Of a stretch of DNA of 64,000 nt, positions 1 through 9,451 are shown piece by piece; the stretch's first letter is position 1, and each line of letters starts with the position of its first letter. A program made the translations under genes and the position numbers. The notes beneath the pieces are model-generated. The model saw only the letters and a list, made by a program, of their open reading frames with translations, was not told the DNA's origin and did no database searches. The stretch is from Aphelocoma coerulescens (Eukaryota > Chordata > Aves > Passeriformes > Corvidae): contig NW_027184084.1 in assembly GCF_041296385.1 (NCBI RefSeq), positions 1,364,001 through 1,428,000 of the forward strand, in the 5' to 3' direction.

Positions 1-590
1 GCCTTGGCCAGCAGCAGCTCTGTCTTGGAGCCAGCAGGCACTGACTCAGACATGGGGGAAGCTTCTGGCATCTTCTCACAGAAGTCAAGAAAAGAGCAAC
101 TGGGAGCAGGGAAAGACAGCAAGAGGGAGCATGAGCACAAGCAAAGAAGTGACAGCAAGAGTGACAAAGCGAGCAGAAGAGATTTCGAAAGGAGGAGAGG
201 AAAAGAAAAAGAGAGACCAAAAAAGCAAACGGGAGGACTTGAGGGAGAAAAAAATCCAAGAGAGAAAGCAAGTGCAGAAAACAGGGTGAGAGCGAGTGAG
301 ACCATGTGTGAGACTGCAAGGACATAATGATGCAAGGCACATTCCAGGCAAAACAACAAAGTGATAAACAGCACAGCAAATGGCAAAAGCCAAAAGCAGC
401 CATTAGCAAGTCCTGGAATTTGATGTACAGCAAGAGAGGGAGCACTCCAAAGAGCAGGTGAGGGGCCAAATAAACCAGCACTGAGAGCAAAGAAGTCAAC
501 ATCATGACCAGCAACAGCATAGTCAAGATAAAACCAGTTTAAAAAGTGAAAGGGGAAAAACCCAACAAACCCAAACAAGTGATGCAAAGG
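1..590 (+). repeat. Fragment of LTR-like repeat family B, plus purine-rich tail
   Basis: The first ~95 bases match 53560-53655 in the same orientation, including the run ending in 'cttctcacagaag'. The reverse complement of the adjoining part of the same family occurs at 10970-11060. The window therefore opens inside an interspersed LTR-like element. The following ~200 bases are purine-rich (AAG/GAGA) and are open in one frame, but the composition is biased and I recognise no protein. I see no gene here. Confidence 0.5.
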
Positions 591-599
591 CAGGCAGTC

Positions 600-1185
600 A
601 TCACTTTTCACCAGCAGACCAATGCCCAGCCAGTCCCTAAGCAATGACTACTTTGAAAAGACTCCCCTCCCTTCCCCCTCATGTTTTAGTTATTGCTGAG
701 CAGGGCTTGCACAGTGTCAAAACCTTTTCTGCTTTTCGTACCATCCTACCAGTGAGGAGGCTGGGGGTGCACAAGAACCTGGGAGGAGACACAGCTGGGA
801 CAGGTGACCCCAACTGACCCAAGGGATATTCCATACCATATGACATCATGCTCAGTATATAACGTGGGGGGAAGAAGGAGGAAGGAGGGGACATTTGAAG
901 TTATGGCATTTGTCTTCCCAAGTAACCATTATGCATGATGGGGCCCTGCTCTCCTGGAGATGGCTGAACACCTGCCTGCCCATAGAAAGCAGTGAATTAA
1001 TTCCTTATTTTGCTTTGATTAAGTGTGTGGCTTTTACTTTACCTTTTAAACTGCTTTATCTCAGTACAAGATAATTTTTTTCACTTTTACTCTTCTGATT
1101 CTCTCCCCAATCCTGCTGGCAGGGCAGTGAACGAGTGTCTGTGTGGTGCTTAGTTTCTGTCTGGAGTTAAACCACTACAGATGGA
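600..1185. repeat. Chimeric LTR-like fragment (family A)
   Basis: The right end, read on the minus strand, begins with TGTAGTGGTTTAAC and runs through a segment with 'atggtatggaatatccctt'. That resembles the repeat at 11292-11862 and the one at 39047-40269. A short stretch around 620-695 appears to be the same family in the opposite orientation, joined near 'ttttagttattgctgagca'. No coding potential is apparent. The remaining ~110 bases up to 1299 look like flanking DNA. Confidence 0.45.
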
Positions 1186-1299
1186 AAGTAGGTTGTCCGT
1201 GGATTTATGAGCTAATTACCTAATGGTGCTCTGTGACTTACTGTGAGACTGTTTTGGGGACTGGTTAAAATAATACCCTTGAGAATCCAACAGCACATA

Positions 1300-2057
1300 T
1301 GTTGGGGTTTTAGTTTTGTCCTAGTTTTTTCTGTTAGAGGAATTTTCTCCCATATGCATGTTGCTAGGGGACAAATGACTATACTTAAGAAAGACAAAGC
1401 AGCCCGATTTGGTGGGTGGGGTGGGCCTGGCTACTCTTTGTTTCACCTGGGCGTGTTGGGAGTTCGCTCTCAGCGTCTGGAGAGAGAAGCCGCAGAGAGA
1501 AGAGCTGCTGGTTCCCGTTTTCGGCGTCTTTCCTTTCTGCTGGAAACAACACCGGGATCCCAAGGCTGCCTTCCCTGCCCTGCTGGAGGCTGGGGCTGTG
1601 GCCGCCCTGTACCGCTGCTGTTTCGAGCCTTCGCTACGCTGTAGCCGTGCTCACCCTGCCTGCCTGGAGCCCCGGGGGGTTCCCCTTTTGGATACATCTC
1701 GTCTGCCACCCGGGATTTGTGTTTGTGCCTGCCGCTCCAGCCTGCCATTCCAGCCTGCGGTTCTGGGAGTCCAGGACCGGCTGACCAGCCGGGATTTGTG
1801 AAGTTTTTTTTTGTTCCATCCTTCCCCGGGATCCCAGGGCACCAAAGGAGCCGCGTGCTCCCCGAGCTCGCTCCGGAGCGCCCCCTGCAGCCGCGGGGGA
1901 ACCATCGCACCTGCCCTGCTCACCGGGAGCCGCCAGGGATCCCTGTCGGCTGCGAGCGGAACTGCACCTGAGGGGAAATAGCCTGACAGCCGAGAAGGCC
2001 AGGACTGGGTTTGTGTTTGCTGTTACTGTCATAGTTGTTGTTGTTTGGTTCGACTGG

Positions 2058-2110
<53 letters not shown>

Positions 2111-2260
2111 GTAAAGAACTGTTATTCCTATTTCCCACATCTTTGCCTAAAGACCCTTGATTTCAAAATCATAATAACTCAGAGGGAAAGGGGTTACATC
2201 TGCCACTTCAAGGGGGGCTTCTGCCTTCCTTAGCAGACACCTGTCTTTCAAACCGAGACA
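1300..2260 (+). repeat. P1 5' LTR
   Basis: It starts TGTTGGGG and ends GAGACA, directly before the leader and primer site. It has a GC-rich middle and a TATC microsatellite, followed by 'gtaaagaactgttattcc', which is shared with the related solo LTRs at 42075 and 16427. I see no strong TATA box. The several open frames across it occur on both strands and reflect composition, not genes. Confidence 0.93.
2059..2110. repeat. (TATC)13 microsatellite in P1 5' LTR
   Basis: Thirteen uninterrupted TATC units. The 3' LTR has the same number (8430-8481). The related older LTRs have other AT-rich sequence at this point, so the array probably expanded within this subfamily before this copy inserted. Confidence 0.95.
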
Positions 2261-2265
2261 GATTT

Positions 2266-2284
2266 TGGCGCCCAACCGTGGGGC
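2266..2284 (+). other. P1 primer-binding site, tRNA-Lys-like
   Basis: The sequence TGGCGCCCAACCGTGGGGC lies 5 bases after the LTR. It resembles the site complementary to tRNA-Lys(1,2) used by some class II retroviruses, with one extra C. Many mammalian ERVL elements use tRNA-Leu, so the match to a Lys-type primer is notable. The tRNA assignment is from memory of the motif and was not checked. Confidence 0.75.
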
Positions 2285-2379
2285 CTGAGGGCATTAAGAG
2301 AGAGAGGTGAAAAAGGAATAACAGTTCCTGGATAACTTAATTTGGTGTGTTGGATATAGGAACCTTGGTAGGCAGCACT

Positions 2380-4347
2380 ATGTGGTCTACTTTGCCCTGG
2401 TTCGGGTGGCATGTGGCCGTGGCTATATTCTTCCCCTTTGCAGCTCCTTACTTGAATATGGGTCCTCTGACTAAGGCTACCATTGCTGTTATCCAGCTTG
2501 CGCTATGGGTCGAGAAGGTGAGGAATTCATGGGTTTTTAACTTCCTCCGGAATGTGGGCACGTGGATAAACGGCTATCACACACTGAGCGCATGTTTTTG
2601 GGGTTATGTTAACAATGGTACCTTCTGTGAGGAAATGACACCAGAGGAAGTTTTCCCCCAACCCCTCAACCAGTTCTTTGGACCCACCCCATCAATTTTT
2701 GAAGGGTTTAGATTCCCTCTGAATACTAACCACCTGCTGCTGGTAGGCCTACTCTATTTAGCATTCAAGGATAAGTTGAGATTGGCTTGGATAACTACCC
2801 AGACACCAGCCCCAGAGACTAGAGATCCTGCCCCAGAGCCTGATCCTGCCCCGGAACCTGACACAGCCCCAGACACTAGAGATCCTACCCCAGAGCCTGA
2901 TTCAGCCCCAGAGCCTGACACAGCCCCAGACACTAGAGACCCTCCCCCACAGCCAGATACCGCCCAACAGCCCATCTCAGAAATGGACTACCCGAAATGG
3001 GTGGGGGTACTGGCGAAAGGGATGCAGGAGATGTGCCAGGAGATGGGCCAGGTGCGCAAGGAGATATGCCAGGAGATGGGCCAGGTGCGCCAGGAGATGG
3101 GCCAGGTGCACCAGGGGATATGCCAATTGCTAAGGGAATACACCTCCTCAGCTAGTGAAAAAACCTCTCCCTGCCCCAAAGAGGGTGAGTCCGACGGTGC
3201 AGCAGTGGAACCCACGGATGTTACAACCGCCCAGGTTTCAACTGAACCCCAAGGACAAGTACAGCCAGCAGCAGTCGCCCCTGTGCAAAGGAGGAAGTGT
3301 AAGACCAAATCAGTACGACCAGTTAATGATGATGGGGAACCAGGGCCCTCACAACCAGCAGGGGAGCCAGAGCCAGAAATCATCATTGAGTCCCTGTCGT
3401 ACGACAGTCTCCGTGGTATGCGAGACGACATTGTGCGAAGGGGGCGTGAGCCTTATACCACCTGGCTGCTTCGGGTTTGGGACCTCATGGGCACAAGTGT
3501 GCAACTGGAAAGTGGTGAGGCAAGGTATCTGGGATCATTGACCCAGGACCCAGGTGTGAACCAGGTATTTGTGAGGGAGCCAGGACCCCTTTCTCTCTGG
3601 GACCGGCTCTTAATGAGTGTGAGAGAAAGGTTCATTCACAAAGAAAGAATGCAAGAGTACCATCATAGAATGCAGTGGAAGACACTTGAGGAAGAAATCC
3701 AGCAGCTAAGAGAGGTGGCAGTATTAGAGGTACTTTTTGGGAGGGATGGACAGCACGGTAATGACCCCGATAAGGTCAGGTGCACAGGACAGATGATGTG
3801 GAACCTGGCAGGACTAGGGCCATCGCAATACACCACTTTCATTGCAACCATTGATGCTGACAATAACCGAGAAACGGTGGGCTCTGTTGCCAACAAGCTC
3901 AGGAATTATGACAGTATGGTCAATGGCCCGCTGAAAGCTCATGTCTCTGCTGTGGTCCAGGACCTCAAAGAGGAGATAAAGGAGATAAGGGAGGAGATGA
4001 GGAAGGTCAGTGTGGCACCAGTGCAAGTCACAGGCCCCAGGGTCAGAGCCCGTCCTCCCCCTGCAAGAGAGAGAGGGTACACCCCACGAGCTGAGCTGTG
4101 GTTTTTCCTGTGTGAGCATGGGGAAGACATGAGAAGGTGGGATGGGAAACCCACTTCTATCCTGGCAGCGCGGGTGCGTGAACTCAAGGAGGGAGGCACT
4201 AACCGAGGGGGTTCCGCTAAGGTGAAAGTAGCCTCAGCCTCCCGTGACCGAGCTGCCAGGTATTACAGACGGGAGGATGATATGTCGGATCCCCTTGAAG
4301 GTACCTCTAGTATGTATGCCCAGGGAAAGAATGATAACGAGGGCTAG
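2380..4347 (+). CDS. gag: P1 gag-like polyprotein with membrane-like N-terminus
   Basis: An uninterrupted reading frame of about 655 codons from the first ATG (2380); the frame is open slightly further upstream. By position, just after the primer site and before protease, it is gag. What is visible: a hydrophobic segment at residues ~8-27 and another moderately hydrophobic one at ~30-43; a third at ~117-130; a Pro/Glu/Asp-rich tandem repeat at ~142-194; a Met/Gln-rich heptad-like repeat at ~214-251 that looks like a coiled coil; and a charged C-terminal half with more coiled-coil potential. I see no CCHC zinc knuckle and no N-terminal Met-Gly. It ends at TAG 4345-4347, with pol following in the same frame. 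The assembly function is inferred from position only. The membrane-like N-terminus is odd for Gag. Confidence 0.8.
   Translation: MWSTLPWFGWHVAVAIFFPFAAPYLNMGPLTKATIAVIQLALWVEKVRNSWVFNFLRNVGTWINGYHTLSACFWGYVNNGTFCEEMTPEEVFPQPLNQFFGPTPSIFEGFRFPLNTNHLLLVGLLYLAFKDKLRLAWITTQTPAPETRDPAPEPDPAPEPDTAPDTRDPTPEPDSAPEPDTAPDTRDPPPQPDTAQQPISEMDYPKWVGVLAKGMQEMCQEMGQVRKEICQEMGQVRQEMGQVHQGICQLLREYTSSASEKTSPCPKEGESDGAAVEPTDVTTAQVSTEPQGQVQPAAVAPVQRRKCKTKSVRPVNDDGEPGPSQPAGEPEPEIIIESLSYDSLRGMRDDIVRRGREPYTTWLLRVWDLMGTSVQLESGEARYLGSLTQDPGVNQVFVREPGPLSLWDRLLMSVRERFIHKERMQEYHHRMQWKTLEEEIQQLREVAVLEVLFGRDGQHGNDPDKVRCTGQMMWNLAGLGPSQYTTFIATIDADNNRETVGSVANKLRNYDSMVNGPLKAHVSAVVQDLKEEIKEIREEMRKVSVAPVQVTGPRVRARPPPARERGYTPRAELWFFLCEHGEDMRRWDGKPTSILAARVRELKEGGTNRGGSAKVKVASASRDRAARYYRREDDMSDPLEGTSSMYAQGKNDNEG
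2800..2970 (+). repeat. 57-bp tandem repeat inside P1 gag
   Basis: About 2.6 copies of a 57-base (19-residue) unit reading roughly PDTRDPxPEPDxAPEPDTA. It is in frame and keeps the reading frame. The unit is acidic and proline-rich, so it is probably a flexible linker. A second, shorter in-frame repeat, based on 'caggagatgggccaggtgcgc', follows at about 3022-3128. Confidence 0.9.
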
Positions 4348-4366
4348 AGGGGGCCTGCCTCTAGCC
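4342..4366 (+). promoter_or_regulatory. Perfect hairpin spanning the P1 gag stop codon
   Basis: GGCTAGAGG and CCTCTAGCC form a perfect 9-bp inverted repeat with a 7-base loop. The gag stop codon (TAG, 4345-4347) lies in the 5' arm. Pol continues in the same frame with no further stop until 5838. Gammaretroviruses use stop-codon readthrough with a downstream structure, so this could be a readthrough signal. Unlike the classical arrangement, the stop is within the stem. The sequence is directly visible; the role is inferred. Confidence 0.6.
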
Positions 4367-7300
4367 AGGAAGAGGCACGGGAGAACCGCGTTTTCTGGAC
4401 GGTGTGGATTCGATGGCCTGGCACATCAGAGCCACAAAAATATGATGCATTGGTTGATACTGGGGCACAGTGTACTTTAATGCCATCGGGACATGTGGGG
4501 GCAGAACCTGTATCCATTGCTGGGGTGACTGGGGGATCACAGCAGTTGACCCTTTTGGAAGCTGAGGTGAGCCTGACTGGAAATGAGTGGAAGAGACATC
4601 TCATTGTGATTGGCCCAGAGGCCCCGTGTATTCTGGGCATAGACTTCCTCTGGAACGGCTATTACAAAGACCCGAAAGGACTCAGGTGGGCGTTTGGGAT
4701 TGCTACTGTGGAGGCAGAGTGCATTAGGCAATTGAACACCCTGTCTGGACTATCAGAGGATCCTTCTGCAGTTGGGCTCCTGAAAGTTGAAGAGCAACGA
4801 GCGCCAATTGCCACCTCGACAGTGCACCACCGGCAGTATCGGACGAATCGAGATGCTGTGATTCCCATCCACAAGATGATTCGTGAGCTGGAGAGCCAAG
4901 GGGTGGTCAGCAAGACCCACTCACCCTTCAACAGCCCCATTTGGCCTGTGCGCAAGTCTGATGGGGAATGGAGATTGACTGTGGACTATCGTGCCTTGAA
5001 TGAAGTGACTCCACCGCTGAGCGCTGCTGTGCCGGACATGTTGGAGCTCCAGTATGAGCTGGAGTCCAAAGCAGCGAAGTGGTATGCTACTACTGACATT
5101 GCCAATGCATTTTTCTCCATTCCTTTGGCAGCAGAGTGCAGGCCTCAGTTTGCTTTCACCTGGAGGGGTGTGCAGTACACCTGGAACCGACTGCCCCAGG
5201 GGTGGAAGCACAGTCCCACCATCTGCCATGGACTGATCCAGGCTGCACTGGAAAAGGGTGAGGCCCCAGAACATCTGCAGTACATTGATGACATCATTGT
5301 GTGGGGGAACACCGCAACAGAAGTGTTTGAGAAGGGAGAGAGAATAATCCAAATTCTCCTGGAAGCTGGTTTCGCCATCAAGAAGAGCAAAGTCAAGGGA
5401 CCTGCTCGAGAGATCCAGTTCCTGGGAGTGAAGTGGCAAGATGGACGACGTCAGATTCCCACTGAGGTCATCAATAAGATCACTGCGATGTCTCCACCGA
5501 CCAATAAGAAGGAAACACAAGCTTTCCTAGGTGCCATAGGTTTCTGGAGGATGCACATTCCTGAGTACAGCCAGATTGTGAGCCCTCTCTACCTGGTTAC
5601 CCGCAAGAAGAACGATTTCCACTGGGGCCCAGAACAGCAGCAAGCCTTTGTCCAGATCAAGCAGGAAATCGCTCACGCCGTAGCCCTTGGCCCAGTCAGG
5701 ATAGGACCAGAGGTGAAGAACGTGCTCTACTCTGCAGCCGGGAACAATGGTCTGTCCTGGAGCCTCTGGCAGAAGGTGCCTGGTGAGACTCGGGGCCAAC
5801 CACTAGGATTCTTGGAGCCGAAGCTACAGAGGGTCTGAAGCCAACTACACTCCCACAGAGAAAGAAATCTTGGCAGCTTATGAAGGAGTCCAAGCTGCCT
5901 CAGAAGTAATCGGCACAGAGGCACAACCCCCCCATGGCGCCCCGACTACCGGTGCTGGGGTGGATGTTCAAAGGAAAGGTTCCCTCCACGCATCACGCCA
6001 CCGATGCTACTTGGAGCAAATGGATCGCCCTCATCACGCAGCGCGCCCGAATTGGGAACCCAAGTCGCCCTGGGATCTTGGAAATATCTACGAACTGGCC
6101 AGAAGGTGAGACTTTTGGGTTATCTTCTGAAGAAGAAGAGGAGCAGGTGACGCGTGCCGAAGAAGCCCCACCATACAACGAGCTACCAGAGAGTGAAAGA
6201 CAATATGCCCTCTTCACTGATGGTTCCTGCCGAATTGTGGGTGCGAGCCGGAAATGGAAAGCTGCTGTATGGAGGCCCACATGACAAGTTGCACAGGCTA
6301 CGGAAGGGGAAGGTGGATCGAGCCAATTTACTGAACTCAAACCCGTTCAATTAGCTCTGGACATAGCTGAAAGAGAGAAGTGGCCAAAGCTCTATCTCTA
6401 CACTGATTCATGGATGGTAGCCAATGCTCTGTGGGGTTGGCTGGAAAGGTGGAATAAGGCAAACTGGCAGCGCAGAGGAAAACCAGTCTGGGCTGCTGAG
6501 GAGTGGAAAGGCATTGCCACTCGAGTAGAGAAACTATCTGTGAAGGCCCGTCATGTAGATGCTCACATCCCCAAGAGCCGGGCTAATGAAGAACATCGTA
6601 ATAACAAGCAGGTAGATCAGGCTGCGAAAATAGACGTGTCCCAGATAGACTTGGATTGGCAACATAAAGGAGAGATATTCCTAGCTCGATGGGCCCATGA
6701 TGCCTCAGGCCATCAGGGCAGAGATGCCATCTATAAGTGGGCACGAGACCGAGGGGTGGATCTAACCATGGACAGTATCTCCCAGGTGATCCATGACTGT
6801 GAGACATGCGCTGTGATCAAGCAGACCAAGCGGGTGAAGCCCCTGTGGTATGGTGGGCGGTGGTCCAAACACAAGTATGGGGAGGCCTGGCAGATTGATT
6901 ACATCACACTGCCTCAAACCCGCCAAGGCAAGCGCTATGTGCTCACGATGGTAGAAGCCACCACTGGATGGCTGGAGACCTACCCTGTGCCTCACGCTAC
7001 TGCCCGGAACACCATCCTGGGCCTTGAACAGCAAGTCCTTTGGAGGCATGGTACCCCTGAGAGAATTGAATCTGACAATGGGACTCACTTCAAGAACAGC
7101 CTTATAAACACCTGGGCTAGAGAACATGGCATTGAGTGGGTGTACCACATCCCTTACCATGCACCAGCAGCTGGGAAGGTTGAGCGGTGTAATGGACTGC
7201 TTAAAACCACCTTGAAGGCACTGGGTGGGGGGACTTTCAAAAACTGGGAGGTGCATTTAGCAAGAGCCACCTGGTTGGTTAACACCCGAGGCTCCACCAG

Positions 7301-7532
7301 CCGGGCAGGCCCTGCCCAATCCGAACCCCTACAAACAACAGATGGGGATAAGGTTCCAGTGGTGCACGTGAGAGGTATGCTTGGAAAAACTGTTTGGGTG
7401 AAGTCTGCCTTGGGCAAAGACAAACCCATCCGTGGGGTTGTTTTTGCTCAGGGACCAGGTTGTACCTGGTGGGTGATGCAAAGGGATGGAGAGACCCGAT
7501 GCATACCGCAAGGGGACCTTGTTTTAGGGTGA
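4348..7532 (+). pseudogene. pol: P1 pro-pol (protease, RT, RNase H, integrase), frame-broken
   Basis: It follows gag in the same frame. The protease has LVDTGA (Asp codon 4456). The RT has the YIDD box at 5281-5292. RNase H has a TDGS motif near 6213 and a YTDS motif near 6400. Integrase has an HX4H/CX2C zinc motif and the catalytic triad at 6894, 7074 and 7182; the last two are separated by exactly 35 residues. Breaks: the first frame ends at 5838 and coding resumes in another frame; a second shift falls at the C-run near 5926-5933; and a TGA at 6282-6284 looks like a CpG transition. From 6285 integrase is open to its stop at 7530-7532. The whole is ERVL-like. No env follows. Confidence 0.93.
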
Positions 7533-7669
7533 ACTACCCATGGCTCTGTACTTGTATCAGTATCAGCATGTACATATGTATATAATTTGGGTGATGCATG
7601 TATTTATATGGTTAAAAAGGTTAAGTTTCATGTAACATGTTAGTATGGGAAAAAATTCGGGGTGGATAA
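7533..7669 (+). other. P1 3' untranslated stretch with polypurine tract
   Basis: A short non-coding stretch between the integrase stop and the 3' LTR. The purine-rich segment at 7647-7668 abuts the LTR and is the likely plus-strand primer. There is no room for an env gene. Confidence 0.75.
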
Positions 7670-8428
7670 TGTTGGGGTTTTAGTTTTGTCCTAGTTTTTT
7701 TCTGTTAGAGGAATTTTCTCCCATATGCATGTTGCTAGGGGACAAATGACTATACTTAAGAAAGACAAAGCAGCCCGTTTTGGGGGGTGGGGTGGGCCTG
7801 GCTACTTTTTGTTTCACCTGGGCGTGTTGGGAGTTCGCTCTCAGCGTCTGGAGAGAGAAGCCGCAGAGAGAAGAGCTGCTGGTTCCCGTTTTCGGCGTCT
7901 TTCCTTTCTGCTGGAAACAACACCGGGATCCCAAGGCTGCCTTCCCTGCCCTGCTGGAGGCTGGGGCTGTGGCCGCCCTGTACCGCTGCTGTTTCGAGCC
8001 TTCTCTACGCTGTAGCCGTGCTCACCCTGCCTGCCTGGAGCCCCGGGGGGTTCCCCTTTTGGATACATCTCGTCTGCCACCCGGGATTTGTGTTTGTGCC
8101 TGCCGCTCCAGCCTGCCATTCCAGCCTGCGGTTCTGGGAGTCCAGGACCGGCTGACCAGCCGGGATTTGTGAAGTTTTTTTTTGTTCCATCCTTCCCCGG
8201 GATCCCAGGGCACCAAAGGAGCCGCGTGCTCCCCGAGCTCGCTCCGGAGCTCCCCCTGCAGCCGCGGGGGAACCATCGCACCTGCCCTGCTCACCGGGAG
8301 CCGCCAGGGATCCCTGTCGGCTGCGAGCGGAACTGCACCTGAGGGGAAATAGCCTGACAGCCGAGAAGGCCAGGACTGGGTTTGTGTTTGCTGTTACTGT
8401 CATAGTTGTTGTTGTTTTGTTCGACTGG

Positions 8429-8481
<53 letters not shown>

Positions 8482-8631
8482 GTAAAGAACTGTTATTCCT
8501 ATTTCCCACATCTTTGCCTAAAGACCCTTGATTTCAAAATCATAATAACTCAGAGGGAAAGGGGTTACATCTGCCACTTCAAGGGGGGCTTCTGCCTTCC
8601 TTAGCAGACACCTGTCTTTCAAACCGAGACA
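7670..8631 (+). repeat. P1 3' LTR
   Basis: 962 bases, the same as the 5' LTR apart from one extra T in a T-run and about six substitutions. It ends GAGACA, followed by the target duplication ACATA. The low divergence implies recent insertion. Confidence 0.93.
8430..8481. repeat. (TATC)13 microsatellite in P1 3' LTR
   Basis: Thirteen uninterrupted TATC units, the same count as the array in the 5' LTR. Confidence 0.95.
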
Positions 8632-8876
8632 ACATATAACTAACCTGAGGCTACACAGCAGCTGCAGTGGTTATTTCAACCTTGAGGCTGCAGTAGCAGC
8701 CAGGTAGTCTCTCTTGCAGAGCTACTTGCATCTGGGAAGCAAAAGTCCATCTACATTAGTGTTAGGCCTTTTTTCCTCAAAGTGAGTTGTAACAGCCATT
8801 TTCATACCTAAAAGATGTCTTTATGCCTTCCCAGTTGAGTTGATATAGATGTAATGTGAAGACTAGATTATTCATC
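8632..8876. other. Flanking DNA between P1 and P2
   Basis: It begins with the P1 target duplication and ends with the P2 duplication CATC (8873-8876). I see no repeat family shared with the rest of the window and no coding region. It is probably host sequence. Confidence 0.5.
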
Positions 8877-9375
8877 TGATGCCTTTTTCCTGGTCTTAAA
8901 GTCAAGGGTGATACACGGTTAGAGGGGGAAAAGGGATTTTACCTTGGTATTTATTTTAAGGATCCTTAGGTGTACACGTCCAGGTCATATGCATCGAGAT
9001 GTACCCCACCGCGTCTATCTCTCCCTTTGTCTTCTGTCTCCACACCTCTTACCCCCTCCCCAACATCGGGTATAACATTATAGGTTTTACTAATTAGCAT
9101 ATCTATCAAAATTTCCCCAATGAGAGGCTCAAATGAGCCCCCCTCCCCAAGGAGCCTTCCCCTGGATGGTTCTATCTTGGTTTACAGAATGTGTTCTGGA
9201 GAGGACCTTGGGGTCTGGGGCACACTGATCTCTGGCTATGAAGCTTCTAAAATGTTATGTCTCTTAGCTTAACAAACAAGTCCAAGAATGTAGGCAAAAA
9301 GCACTAGGAATACAGAAGTTGGAAAAAAGGTATAACAGGGGTATAAAGGAAAGGGCAAAAATCTTCATGGCATCA
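8877..9375 (-). repeat. P2 3' LTR (TGATGCC/GGCATCA family)
   Basis: On the minus strand it starts TGATGCCATGAAG and ends AAAGGCATCA. It matches the solo LTR at 23066-23518 in reverse and the partial LTR at 63688-64000. The polypurine tract lies at 9376-9390 (minus strand AAAAGGGGGG). A further CTACT-type simple repeat follows near 9420-9450. Confidence 0.88.
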
Positions 9376-9451
9376 TTTCCCCCCTTTTAGAGACTAACAA
9401 AACTTTATCTTGTCTAGTCTCTACTCTACTCTACTTTACTCTATTCTATTT

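Larger units (their letters stand above)
1300..8631 (+). mobile_element. P1: ERVL-type (class III) provirus, nearly complete
   Basis: Two near-identical ~961-bp LTRs flank a primer-binding site, an open gag, a broken pro-pol and a purine-rich tract. The 5-bp target duplication ACATA is present on both sides (1295-1299 and 8632-8636). A 5-bp duplication, an RT with a YIDD box and the absence of env all fit class III ERVL elements. By eye the LTRs differ at about six substitutions and one T-run indel, so this is a recent insertion. It cannot make complete enzymes as it stands, because pol has two frame breaks and one internal stop. It is the youngest-looking full provirus in the window. Confidence 0.93.

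Noticed and set aside
1243..2032. Several overlapping open frames of 80-150 codons on both strands in the P1 LTR, repeated at 7680-8403
   Set aside because: They occur in both LTR copies, on both strands at once, in GC-rich non-coding sequence with no domain. They are composition effects.
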